A stretch of 43,838 bases of DNA from Candidatus Hinthialibacteria bacterium OLB16 (lineage in GTDB: Bacteria > Hinthialibacterota > Hinthialibacteria > OLB16), in NCBI GenBank assembly GCA_001567115.1, contig LMZT01000083.1:1-43838 (forward strand), given 5' to 3'. The notes beneath the pieces are model-generated. The model saw only the letters and a program-made list of their open reading frames with translations, was not told the origin of the DNA and made no database searches. Positions 6,911 to 15,460 of this stretch are shown one piece after another. Positions within the stretch are counted from its first letter, which is position 1. Every line of letters begins with the position of its first letter. Position numbers and translations under genes: made by a program.

Positions 6911-9529
6911 ATGGCTGAAGACAACTCAAGACAGAGTTCCGGTTTGCCAGGGCTGGACCAGGTCCTGATGGGATTCATTCCCGGGGACAATGTGGTCTGG
7001 CAGGTGGTGTCCATCGAGCATTACCGGGAATTTGTAGTCCCCCTCTGCCAGTCAGCCCAGAAAAGCGGACAGAAGCTCACCTACTTCAGATTTGCAAAAC
7101 ATGCCTTCCTTGTTCCGGATGGAGTCCCGGCGGAGGTCCACCAGCTCTACCCGGAGGAAGGATTCGAGACATTCATCACAGAAATCCATGAAGTGATCGA
7201 GAAGAATGGCTGCGGTGGATTTTATGTGTTCGATTCGCTTTCCGAACTGGCACTGGATTGCTACAGCGACCGCATGGTCGGAAACTTTTTCATGCTGACC
7301 TGCCCCTATCTCCTGAATATGGGAGCGGTTGCCTATTTTGCTGTGCTGCGCCACTACCATTCCTTCCATGCCGCCCAGCCGATCGCGCAAACGACCCAGC
7401 TGCTGATCGATGTGTATCGATACCATAACAAAACCTACATCCATCCCCGCAAGGTGATGCAGCGCTACTCGCCCACCATTCACATGCTGCATGAGCGGAA
7501 TGGAGATGACTTCCAGCCCATCACCCAGAGCAGCATCGTGTCGGAAGTGCTGACTTCGGTTCCATGGCCAGGAATGGAAACACCCACTTTCCAGGTGGGA
7601 GTGTGGAACCGGGTATTTTTCCAGGCCGAAGAGGTATTCGAAAGTGTCCGCAAGGGAAACTATCCCCCCTCGAAAGCGCGTGAGGTTTTTCAGCAGCTGC
7701 TGCGGATGGTCATTTCGCGCGAGCCGCGTGTGCTGGCGATGGCGGAGAAATACCTGACCTTCACCGATCTGCTGTGCATCCGTCGGCGAATGATCGGAAC
7801 AGGTTTCCTGGGTGGGAAATCTGTTGGGATGCTGCTGTCGCGTGCGGTGCTGCTCAAGGAAGACCCCGGCTGGGAAGACCGCCTTGAGCCGCATGATTCG
7901 TTTTACATCGCATCGGAGGTATTTTACACCTACCTGATCCTGAATAACTGCTGGTGGATCCGGAAGCAGCAGCGCGACCCGGAAAAGTTCCTGCAGAATA
8001 CAGAAGAGGCGCGGCGCCGCATTCTGCATGGCCGTTTTCCCGACTACATCATCCAGCGTTTCGAGAACATGCTGGAATACTTCGGGCAGTCCCCTTATAT
8101 CGTGCGGTCCAGCAGCCTGCTCGAGGATAACTATGGCAACATGTTCGCGGGGAAATATGAAAGCGTGTACTGCTCAAACCAGGGGAACCGTGAGCAGCGG
8201 CTCGAGCAGCTGATGGAGGCGGTGCGGATCGTGTATGCCAGCAGCATGGGCCAGGAGGCCCTGCTGTACCGTGCCCGCCATGGCATTCTCGATCAGGATG
8301 AGCAGATGGCTCTGCTGGTCCAGCGTGTGTCAGGCGCCCATTACGGACACCTGTTTTATCCGCAGCTGGCGGGAGTCGGGTTTTCTTTCAACCCGTATGT
8401 CTGGACCAAGTCGATCGATCCGGATTCCGGTGTGGTCCGCCTGGTGTTCGGCCTCGGGACACGCGCAGTGGCTCTGCGGGATGATGACTACACCCGGCTG
8501 ATCGCCTTGAATGCCCCCCAGCTGAGGCCGGAGAACGGCCCGGATGAAATACGTCGTTACTCCCAGAAGCGGGTCGATGTTCTTAATCTGGAGAGCGACC
8601 AGGTGGAGACCCTTCCTTTTGACGAGGTGATCGAACAAAGCCCGGGGCTTCCTGCGCATCTTTTCTCTGTTCCTGACAGCGAACTCGAGCAATTCACACG
8701 GGAGCGTGGGGGAGTGTATACGGCCTCATCGCTGCTGTCGTTTGATTACCAGTTGAACCAGACCCCCCTTGTCGCAGATCTGAAACGGCTTTTGAAGAGC
8801 CTGGAGAAAGCCTACCAGCATCCGGTCGATATCGAGTTCACAGTCAACTACCTCGATGATGGCAGCTACCGGATCAATCTGCTGCAGTGCCGCCATTTTC
8901 AGGTGCGTGGAATCGGCCATGTCAATGCTCCGCCGGAAAATATTGCACCGGAAGATACTGTATTCACCGGCAGCGGCGCTGTAGTCGGCACAAGCCGTTC
9001 GGTCAGAATCGAGCGGCTGATCTACATTGTCCCCCAGGTGTATGGCCTGCTGCCAATGACGGACCGTTATTCTGTGGCCCGCCTCATCGGGAAGATAATC
9101 CACCTGGATGCCCGACGGAAAGAACGCTGCACCCTCCTGGCCGGTCCCGGCCGATGGGGGACAACCACTCCGTCGCTCGGCATTCCGGTCTGCTTTGCTG
9201 AGATCGATACCGCTTCAGTTCTCTGCGAACTTGTACAGATGCGCGAAGGCCTGGTTCCGGATGTGTCTCTCGGCACACATTTCTTCAGCAACCTGGTAGA
9301 AAGTGACATTCTCTACACCGCCCTGTTCCCTGAAAAGGATGGGTTTATCCTCAACTCCGAGTATCTCATGTCTCAAAAGAACCGGCTCCTCGATCTCTTC
9401 CCATCCGAAGAGCGGCATGAAGCCGCCATCCGGGTTCTCGATTTTCCCTCAGAGACTGAAAACCGGCCTCTGTGGCTCCATGCAAACTGCCTGAATCAAT
9501 CCATTGTGTGCCATCTGCAAACCGAATAA
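6911..9529 (+). CDS. PEP/pyruvate-binding (PPDK_N) domain protein with degenerate KaiC/RecA-like N-terminus
   Basis: An 872-residue protein. Residues 10-200 resemble a KaiC/RadA-type ATPase (SGLPGLDQVLMGFIPGDNVV, then FYVFDSLSELALD in the Walker B position), but the P-loop lysine and threonine are gone, so this part is unlikely to hydrolyse ATP. Residues near 298-665 form a pyruvate phosphate dikinase ATP-grasp domain: GTGFLGGKSVGM near 300, IVRSSSLLEDNYGNMFAGKY near 397, and a closing DIEFTVNYLDDGSYRINLLQ near 645. The phosphohistidine and PEP-binding domains of true PPDK or PEP synthase are absent. A conserved C-terminal part (LLAGPGRWGTTTPSLGIPV) completes the architecture. The full arrangement occurs in many uncultured and anaerobic bacteria but has no known reaction. 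Confidence 0.82.
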   Translation: MAEDNSRQSSGLPGLDQVLMGFIPGDNVVWQVVSIEHYREFVVPLCQSAQKSGQKLTYFRFAKHAFLVPDGVPAEVHQLYPEEGFETFITEIHEVIEKNGCGGFYVFDSLSELALDCYSDRMVGNFFMLTCPYLLNMGAVAYFAVLRHYHSFHAAQPIAQTTQLLIDVYRYHNKTYIHPRKVMQRYSPTIHMLHERNGDDFQPITQSSIVSEVLTSVPWPGMETPTFQVGVWNRVFFQAEEVFESVRKGNYPPSKAREVFQQLLRMVISREPRVLAMAEKYLTFTDLLCIRRRMIGTGFLGGKSVGMLLSRAVLLKEDPGWEDRLEPHDSFYIASEVFYTYLILNNCWWIRKQQRDPEKFLQNTEEARRRILHGRFPDYIIQRFENMLEYFGQSPYIVRSSSLLEDNYGNMFAGKYESVYCSNQGNREQRLEQLMEAVRIVYASSMGQEALLYRARHGILDQDEQMALLVQRVSGAHYGHLFYPQLAGVGFSFNPYVWTKSIDPDSGVVRLVFGLGTRAVALRDDDYTRLIALNAPQLRPENGPDEIRRYSQKRVDVLNLESDQVETLPFDEVIEQSPGLPAHLFSVPDSELEQFTRERGGVYTASSLLSFDYQLNQTPLVADLKRLLKSLEKAYQHPVDIEFTVNYLDDGSYRINLLQCRHFQVRGIGHVNAPPENIAPEDTVFTGSGAVVGTSRSVRIERLIYIVPQVYGLLPMTDRYSVARLIGKIIHLDARRKERCTLLAGPGRWGTTTPSLGIPVCFAEIDTASVLCELVQMREGLVPDVSLGTHFFSNLVESDILYTALFPEKDGFILNSEYLMSQKNRLLDLFPSEERHEAAIRVLDFPSETENRPLWLHANCLNQSIVCHLQTE

Positions 9530-9542
9530 GGAGGAATTGATA

Positions 9543-10796
9543 ATGCAGCATCTGTTTACACCCATGATCCTTCTGGCAGCGATAACCGCCATGCCAGCAA
9601 ACGAAAGCAATGCAGCGGAAACAGGCCAACGGTTCATTCAGGATCGGTTTGTCATCTCCTTCTGGGTGGATCCCCCCCTCGACGACAAAGCCGATGAGAG
9701 ATACCGGGAGATTCAAGAAGCGGGATTCAATGTGGTCCTCGGAGGTTTTGGGGCCTCCCTGCCAGAGAAAGCTGCAAAGCAGCTCCAGCTCTGTGAGAAG
9801 TATGGCCTGAAGGCGATTGTCTGGAGCCAGGGGATCGATGCCGAAAACCTTCCGGATGGGCCGGCCTGCTGGGGGTATTCGGTCCGTGACGAACCCTCGA
9901 CAGAAGATTTTCCTGGTCTGAGGGATCGGGTCGATGAAATTCGTGCTGCGCGCCCGGGGAAGCTCGCTTATATCAACCTGTTTCCGAATTATGTCTCCAA
10001 GGAGGGAATGAAAGCCTCGAGCTATGAAGAATATATTCAACGCTTCCTGGATGAGGTCGGAGTGGATGTCCTGAGCATGGATCACTACCCCCTGTTCAAG
10101 CCGGGTGAAGACGGCCGTGACAACTACTGCGCCAATCTGGAGGTAATGCGCACAGAGTCACTCCGCAAAGGCATTCCCTTCTGGAACTTCTTCAACACGA
10201 TGCCTTATGGCCCTCAGACAGATCCGACTGAGGCGCAGCTGCGCTGGCAGATCTATTCCTCCCTGGCCTATGGAGCCAAGGGGATCCTGTATTTCTGCTA
10301 CTACACGCCGGTCAGCCCGGAATTCCCCAAAGGCGGCGCTATCATCCAGACCAACGATAAAAAGACACGCCACTACGACCAGGCACGGCGCATCAACCAT
10401 GAGATTGCCAATCTGGGACCCACCCTGATGAAGCTGGAGTGCCAGAAGGCCATCCGCATCAAGGGTGAAGAGAATTTGTCCGAGCTGCTTAAAGACAGCC
10501 CGATCCGGAATCTGGGGCGGGCGGATTATGATCCTCTACCGGACTATCTTTTGGGGGTTTTCAAACACGAAGACGGGCGTCGCGCAGTGCTGCTGAACAA
10601 CTACCATTTTGCTTATACAGCCTGGCCGACAGTCGAATTCGATGCGGAGCCTTCCCAGGTCATGGAGGTCGACAAGACCAGCGGGAAAGAAGCCCCGGTC
10701 CAGGATGACAGCCCGGAGCTCGAAGGGATCCAGATCTCGCTGGATGCGGGTGAGGGCCGGCTGTTCCTGCTGCCCGGAAAGAATCAGGATCGGTAA
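9543..10796 (+). CDS. secreted TIM-barrel glycoside-hydrolase-like protein
   Basis: Start ATG 9543 follows AAGGAGG, only 13 bases after the stop of the PPDK_N gene; the frame is open from 9504, but the longer form would run through that stop and hide the signal peptide (MQHLFTPMILLAAITAMPANESNAA). The 417-residue product looks like a (beta/alpha)8 barrel of clan GH-A type: FVISFWVDPP, then IQEAGFNVVLGG, a GYSVRDEPS strand end whose acidic residues sit where a catalytic acid could be, then VDVLSMDHYPLF and LAYGAKGILYFCYY. The last 100 residues resemble a beta-sandwich. The family is not one I can name, and the substrate is unknown. Its 3' end overlaps the HEAT-repeat gene on the other strand by 13 bases. 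Confidence 0.75.
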   Translation: MQHLFTPMILLAAITAMPANESNAAETGQRFIQDRFVISFWVDPPLDDKADERYREIQEAGFNVVLGGFGASLPEKAAKQLQLCEKYGLKAIVWSQGIDAENLPDGPACWGYSVRDEPSTEDFPGLRDRVDEIRAARPGKLAYINLFPNYVSKEGMKASSYEEYIQRFLDEVGVDVLSMDHYPLFKPGEDGRDNYCANLEVMRTESLRKGIPFWNFFNTMPYGPQTDPTEAQLRWQIYSSLAYGAKGILYFCYYTPVSPEFPKGGAIIQTNDKKTRHYDQARRINHEIANLGPTLMKLECQKAIRIKGEENLSELLKDSPIRNLGRADYDPLPDYLLGVFKHEDGRRAVLLNNYHFAYTAWPTVEFDAEPSQVMEVDKTSGKEAPVQDDSPELEGIQISLDAGEGRLFLLPGKNQDR

Positions 10797-12700
10797 TCCA
10801 GCCCCATCCGGTTCTTGATTGCCAGATGCGCTGCCTCGCGCACTTCAGCGACAGGGTCGGAGAGCGCCCATGTAATCTGGCGTGCGAGGTCGGCATTCCC
10901 TTTGTTTGAAATCGCCCGCAGCGCATGAACCCGTACATGGGGGAAGGGATCGGAACAGAGCTCGAGAGCCTTGAACATCAGGTGGGGTGTATCGACACGG
11001 CCGAGGACATACAGCCCGGATGTCCTCATCCAGGAGTCGGGGTGGCGCAGCATCTGCATGAGGGGGATTTCCGCCTCCGACAGCCCCAGGTCGAAAAGCG
11101 CGAGAATTGCATTGGCACGCTCGCGGGGGACTGGGCTGTGAGTGGCCTCCTGTATCTTTTCAACCCATGCCTGCTTTTTCTCGAGGGGCAGAGATTCGAT
11201 CAGATTGGCGCGCACCCGTGGATCCGGATCATCAAACAGCCGCCGGATATTTTCATCATCCAGCTGGTCCGCTGGAATCTGCGCCATGCCCCGCACCGCC
11301 GATGCGCGAACTTTTTCGCTGGCATCCTCCAGCAACTCCTCGATGGATTCCGATGCCCCAGGATGGCGGGCCATGTCAGCCAGCAGGAGTGTCAGATTGA
11401 CTCGATCTTCATCATCCAGGCCGCCCAGGAGGTCAATCAGGCTGTCAACGAAATTCTCATCGATCCGCTGCATGACATGGGTCAGCTGGAGGCGCTCCTT
11501 TTCGGACAGTTCGCTGAAGTTGTCGATCAGGTAGTCCCTTGAAATCCGCCCGAGGGTATTGACCACTGATTTGGCGGTTTCGGGATCCTCATCACGCAGC
11601 AGGGGCATCAGATCACGAACCGCTTCATACTGCCCCCTGTAGTATAGGTAATGCGCCGCCGCTCTTTTCACGACACCCGATGGATTCCGCAAAAGCCCCT
11701 GGATGATTTTATAGGGTAATTCGTGCTCGTAAGTCAGAAAGTTTTCAATCAGGGCCGGGACCAGGTGCGGGTTGGGGTTTTCCAGGAGAGTCCGGAAAAA
11801 TGGGGCATATTCTTCCCCGAATTCCCCGGTAAAAAGGCGCAGGAAAGAGACCCTCTGATCCCGGCGGATCCAGTGGAAATAATCGAAGAAAGTGGCCAGA
11901 ACTCCTCTGGCTGCAAGAACCTCGAGAACAGCGCGGCACTTTTCTGGAGGCTGTTTCTGAATGCTGTCGACATGGTCGCTGATGCTGTCTTTGTTCAGCA
12001 GCCGTTCGATGAGGGAAAGGAGCTTTTCTGCAACAGCGGGATCCTGTGAGACAAGCCCCTGGTAGAGCAGATCCATCCGGCGCGGGGTGGGACGGGAAAG
12101 AATTTCAAGCTCGATCGCATTTTTCCCGGGCGCCTCGATCTGCGGGTAGAGCGCCCAGAAAGCCTTCGGATTTTCGACTGCGACAACGAGCAGGCTGCTG
12201 ACCATCACCGAGCGCACATTGCGTTGGGCCACCGAGGAGAGCGAAGCGAACAGGCGCATCAAATCATCCAGGGTTCTCTGGCTGGACTGGTCGCGTGAGG
12301 TAACCTGCAAAGACCGATTCAGAATCGCCTCGATCGATTTTCGCCCTTCCTCACGCACATCCACAACCGGATCGAAAAGAGCGGCGATGATATCCTGAAT
12401 CGCCTGCATATCACCCAGCTCTCCAATGACACGCACCGCACCCAGGCGGACTCGCGAAAGTGGAGAAAGGCGCTGCAGACTCAGCAGGGGGATGACCGGC
12501 TTCCCACGTTTTTTAAGCGCTGAGAATGCCGCTGCGGCGACCGCCTGATTCGAGTCAGCCAGCAGCAGCGAGAACCAGGCGACCGGCCATTCGACATCCA
12601 CTTTGGACAGGATATCGATTGCTGTCAGGCGTTTTTCAGTGTCATCGGAGAACAGCACCGACCAGATCTTGGGATGCTGGTCATCGCGGATATCCGGCAC
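10784..12700 (-). CDS. HEAT-repeat protein at the end of the flagellar run
   Basis: A 638-residue protein made almost entirely of HEAT-type helical pairs, for example LGAVRVIGELGDMQAIQDII, PRVRANLIESLPLE, VRVHALRAISNKG and VREAAHLAIKN. No signal peptide or membrane segment is seen, so it is cytoplasmic. Start is GTG 12700, with GGAG about ten bases before it and only 6 bases after the preceding gene. HEAT solenoids bind partner proteins; a scaffold role in flagellar or chemotactic function is suggested only by co-transcription with the flagellar genes. Its end overlaps the convergent TIM-barrel gene by 13 bases. Confidence 0.8.
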   Translation of the reverse strand: MPDIRDDQHPKIWSVLFSDDTEKRLTAIDILSKVDVEWPVAWFSLLLADSNQAVAAAAFSALKKRGKPVIPLLSLQRLSPLSRVRLGAVRVIGELGDMQAIQDIIAALFDPVVDVREEGRKSIEAILNRSLQVTSRDQSSQRTLDDLMRLFASLSSVAQRNVRSVMVSSLLVVAVENPKAFWALYPQIEAPGKNAIELEILSRPTPRRMDLLYQGLVSQDPAVAEKLLSLIERLLNKDSISDHVDSIQKQPPEKCRAVLEVLAARGVLATFFDYFHWIRRDQRVSFLRLFTGEFGEEYAPFFRTLLENPNPHLVPALIENFLTYEHELPYKIIQGLLRNPSGVVKRAAAHYLYYRGQYEAVRDLMPLLRDEDPETAKSVVNTLGRISRDYLIDNFSELSEKERLQLTHVMQRIDENFVDSLIDLLGGLDDEDRVNLTLLLADMARHPGASESIEELLEDASEKVRASAVRGMAQIPADQLDDENIRRLFDDPDPRVRANLIESLPLEKKQAWVEKIQEATHSPVPRERANAILALFDLGLSEAEIPLMQMLRHPDSWMRTSGLYVLGRVDTPHLMFKALELCSDPFPHVRVHALRAISNKGNADLARQITWALSDPVAEVREAAHLAIKNRMGLDYRS

Positions 12701-12706
12701 GGGTGA

Positions 12707-13294
12707 TTATACTCCTGCCAGAAAGGGTGATTTGAATTGAGCCATCCGGATCAACAATTGCGCTTCCTGCCGTCCGATTCGCATTTCCTGTGCAATCTGG
12801 TCGATGGTTTTTCCCTCACGGTAAAGCTCGATCGCACGCCTGGCTGGATCGATCTCCCCGGGTGGCGCATCCCCATTTCCTGATCGAAGGCACCGGATGT
12901 CATTTTCCACGGCTGGTTCAACTTCCCACTCCTCAGCTGCCGGCGGGGAAATGGATTCCTGTTTTGATTCAGGATGCCTTTCAGTCGGCGCTGGCTGCGC
13001 CAGCGGGATGGGGGCCTGTTGTTCCATCTGCTCCTCGAGAGGTGGTTCAGGAGCATTTTCCGATTTCAGGGATTGCAGGAGTTCTTCGATTTTCGAATGG
13101 AAGTAATCTTTCTGAACCTGCGACATCTGAATCACACGATGGTGGTATTGATCAAATTCGGAACGTGAAACCAGATCCTCCTGCTGGAGATCCCTCAGCC
13201 AGCAGGGCAGACGGGAATCATGCCGTTCTCTGAGCAGCCAGCCCAGAGCGCCTCCAAGGATGGCTATGATGATCCACTGCACGAGTTCAAGCAT
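12707..13294 (-). CDS. membrane-anchored flagellar-run protein with C-terminal HTH-like motif
   Basis: A 195-residue protein. Residues 1-20 form a membrane anchor (MLELVQWIIIAILGGALGWL). A helical part follows to about residue 75, then a Pro/Glu-rich linker of about 70 residues, then a helix-turn-helix-like end (ARRAIELYREGKTIDQIAQE, IGRQEAQLLIRMAQ). Proteins of this plan (DUF6115/DUF2802-like) are often found beside late flagellar genes in Clostridia, Spirochaetes and others, with no assigned function. The stop codon of the previous small gene touches the ATG (TGAATG), indicating translational coupling. Confidence 0.7.
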   Translation of the reverse strand: MLELVQWIIIAILGGALGWLLRERHDSRLPCWLRDLQQEDLVSRSEFDQYHHRVIQMSQVQKDYFHSKIEELLQSLKSENAPEPPLEEQMEQQAPIPLAQPAPTERHPESKQESISPPAAEEWEVEPAVENDIRCLRSGNGDAPPGEIDPARRAIELYREGKTIDQIAQEMRIGRQEAQLLIRMAQFKSPFLAGV

Positions 13295-13618
13295 TCACGC
13301 TGTAATATCCACCAGATCGCCGCTTCCGGGTTGTTTTCCCCGTGGCATGGGATCCTGGTGGTCCTTATCCTTTTCCGGCTGCTTGCCCGGGGTCTGTTGC
13401 CCGGCCTTTTTTCCCCCGGAATGGGGGGATCGATTCTGGATGGCCCGTCCTTCCGCCTGGTTCGCATCCTGGACAGTGGAGGCATGTTGCTGAGCCTCTG
13501 CCGCTGCTGCTGCACGGGCCATTTCAGCAGCCAGCACCTGCTGCAGATGGACAGCATTCGAGGGTTGTTGAAGAACTGGCGACCCCTGGAGAACTGGTGC
13601 ATGATCCGCGATTCGCAT
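13295..13618 (-). CDS. small Ala/Gln-rich flagellar-run protein of unknown function
   Basis: A 107-residue soluble protein. Translation is supported by an excellent ribosome binding site (AAGGAGGG) just before ATG 13618 and by the TGAATG junction with the next gene. A helical Ala/Gln/Glu stretch (LQQVLAAEMARAAAAAEAQQ) is followed by a basic, disordered end. Short proteins with a similar helical repeat occur at the same position after fliA in several flagellar clusters. No function is known and I recognise no domain. Start and coding status are well supported, the role is not. Confidence 0.65.
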   Translation of the reverse strand: MRIADHAPVLQGSPVLQQPSNAVHLQQVLAAEMARAAAAAEAQQHASTVQDANQAEGRAIQNRSPHSGGKKAGQQTPGKQPEKDKDHQDPMPRGKQPGSGDLVDITA

Positions 13619-13653
13619 CGGACCCTCCTTCCTTCCCCGATCCCCTCATCTCC

Positions 13654-13690
13654 CCGGCAGCCTGACTGGCTCCCTGTATCCGGCTGCCGG
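13654..13690. other. intercistronic hairpin between fliA and the small Ala/Gln-rich gene
   Basis: CCGGCAGCC (13654-13662) and GGCTGCCGG (13682-13690) are perfect inverted repeats with a 19-base loop, in a 130-base gap. No run of T follows on the minus strand, so it is not a classical terminator. An RNA processing or stabilising element is possible. Confidence 0.55.
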
Positions 13691-13748
13691 AAGGCGATTG
13701 CTTCCTTTACATCAAAACGACAGCATTTTCACTCTGCCCGATAGACCT

Positions 13749-14606
13749 TCAGGGAGCCTGAATCGTTCGGGCAAAGTCATTCTCGAGATTCTTCAAACGC
13801 GCCCGCAACCTGGCCATCGATTTGGTATGCAGCTGGCAGACACGGCTTTCTGTGACATTCAGGACCTTGCCGATTTCCTTGAAGGTCATTTCATCATAGT
13901 AATACATCGCCACCACAAGGCGTTCCTTTTCAGGAAGGTTTTCGATCGTTTCCGCCAGGATGGAAATGAGTTCATCCCGTGCCAGGATATCGCGGCATGT
14001 TTTTTCGGTTCGCGCAGCCTGGTCGCCACGTGTGGTCCGGCTGTCATCCGAAAGGCGCAGCTCCTCATCCAGGCTGAGGACCACAGACCTGGAGGCCATG
14101 CTGAGCAGCTGGCGGAATTCATCGACTGACAAATCCAGGAAAGCGCTCACTTCCTCATCATTGGCTGGACGAAGGAATTTATTTTCGAGCTGAGAATAGG
14201 CATTCTGCAGCTGGTTCATCCTCCGGCGGAGCGAACGCGGCAGCCAGTCGACTGCGCGCAGCTCATCGATGATCGCCCCGCGAACCCGCGGGATGGCATA
14301 GGTGATGAACTTCACCTCGCGTGAAGGATCAAAATTATCGACCGCATTGATGAGCCCAATGACACCTGCTGAATAGAGGTCATCGAAATCCAGGACATCC
14401 TGGTCAAGGTGCGGATGTGTGACGAGGCGGTTCAGAACATATTTGACCACATAAATGTACTGGCGGATCATCCGGTCACGGGCATGAGCATTGCCCTTCA
14501 GAATCTCCTGCCAGACCCCTGTCTCATCCGGCATGGGTTTAACTTTTTGAGACTTGACGGGCCGAGTGCGAGTCTCGTCAGTACAGTCTGTTGTATTGCC
14601 AGCCAT
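13749..14606 (-). CDS. fliA: flagellar/FliA-WhiG family sigma factor (sigma28)
   Basis: Start ATG 14606 (MAGNTTDCTDE) has GGGAG upstream; a longer frame to 14660 exists but overlaps the previous gene. The 285-residue protein has sigma region 2 (DFDDLYSAGVIGLINAVDNFDPSREVKF, shown here as DFDDLYSAGVIGLINAVDNF plus DPSREVKF), region 3 (MNQLQNAYSQLENKF) and a region 4 helix-turn-helix (MTFKEIGKVLNVTESRVCQ). The phrase YAIPRVRGAIIDELRAVDW is typical of FliA/WhiG sigmas. It directs late flagellar and chemotaxis gene transcription. It lies inside the flagellar run, downstream of flhG, as in Firmicutes and Spirochaetes. Confidence 0.92.
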   Translation of the reverse strand: MAGNTTDCTDETRTRPVKSQKVKPMPDETGVWQEILKGNAHARDRMIRQYIYVVKYVLNRLVTHPHLDQDVLDFDDLYSAGVIGLINAVDNFDPSREVKFITYAIPRVRGAIIDELRAVDWLPRSLRRRMNQLQNAYSQLENKFLRPANDEEVSAFLDLSVDEFRQLLSMASRSVVLSLDEELRLSDDSRTTRGDQAARTEKTCRDILARDELISILAETIENLPEKERLVVAMYYYDEMTFKEIGKVLNVTESRVCQLHTKSMARLRARLKNLENDFARTIQAP

Positions 14607-14656
14607 GCAAGTAATCTCCCTGTCCCCAATGAATCCACCTTTCGGATGAAAGGCCA

Positions 14657-15457
14657 TCAACCAACCAGAGCTAAGTCTCCTTCACTGGAATATTTCATTA
14701 CTTCGACTTTTACTTTCCGGATATTCTGCTTTTTGAGCAGCTCGAGATGATTGGGTTTCAGCAGGGTGTGGCGCAGCAGGATCGGAGTGCCATTTTCTCC
14801 GATGACTGTTTCTGCCACCCGCTGGTTCGGCTCGAGATCCTCCACCGCCACCCAGACAGCGGACTTCATCACCTGAGAGGAAGGCGCATCCACCCGTTGC
14901 GGCGAGGCCTCCCCGGAACTTGTTTTAATATTGTGAGGCGGGTGCATCTGTGTCTCGAAGGTATCGAGCATCAGGCCGATCAGAAACCCGACGAAAGCCC
15001 CTGTCATCGACAGGAAAATGGGAAATGCCATAAACCAGGTAATCTTTGACCAAAGCGGCATAGATGGCATCTGCGGCATAAAGCGGATCGCCGCTGAAAG
15101 CACGGCAAGAACAAACGGAACAAAGGCGCACAAGGCTGCAATTTGCAGGGTGCGCAGAGAGAAGGGATGCCTGGATTGTTCTTTCATATCCAACACCAAT
15201 CGGTTCAGGGTTCCCCTCCAATAAGACAGGTTAGCATGAATCGATCCATTTTCCCACTGGGAAGTTGAATAATCAGGAGAAATTTTTGATTTCTCAAAAA
15301 TGCCTGATTCGTGGTCTCTGGACGGCTTCCCTTCTGCCGGTTGCGAATTCGGTGGAGACTCCGCCCATTCAGCGGTATTCGCCTCCAACCGCTCGATCTG
15401 GGCGGCGATGCGGGACAAACGGTCACGAGAAGGGCGTGCAGCCAGTGTCGTCGGCAT
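14657..15457 (-). CDS. two-TM protein with C-terminal HD-GYP-associated-like domain
   Basis: A 266-residue protein, ATG 15457 three bases after the flhG stop, with AAGGGACG in the end of flhG as a possible ribosome binding site. Residues 1-95 are polar and helical. Two membrane segments follow (about 103-127 and 140-166). Residues 200-255 (VAVEDLEPNQRVAETVIGEN, LLRHTLLKPNHLELLKKQNI) resemble the small domain that precedes HD-GYP phosphodiesterase domains (LxPGxxLAExVxxxxGxxLL pattern). No HD-GYP residues exist here. The position between flhG and fliA suggests a link between flagellar number control and a signalling or structural membrane site. Function is unknown. Confidence 0.6.
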   Translation of the reverse strand: MPTTLAARPSRDRLSRIAAQIERLEANTAEWAESPPNSQPAEGKPSRDHESGIFEKSKISPDYSTSQWENGSIHANLSYWRGTLNRLVLDMKEQSRHPFSLRTLQIAALCAFVPFVLAVLSAAIRFMPQMPSMPLWSKITWFMAFPIFLSMTGAFVGFLIGLMLDTFETQMHPPHNIKTSSGEASPQRVDAPSSQVMKSAVWVAVEDLEPNQRVAETVIGENGTPILLRHTLLKPNHLELLKKQNIRKVKVEVMKYSSEGDLALVG

Positions 15458-15460
15458 CGA

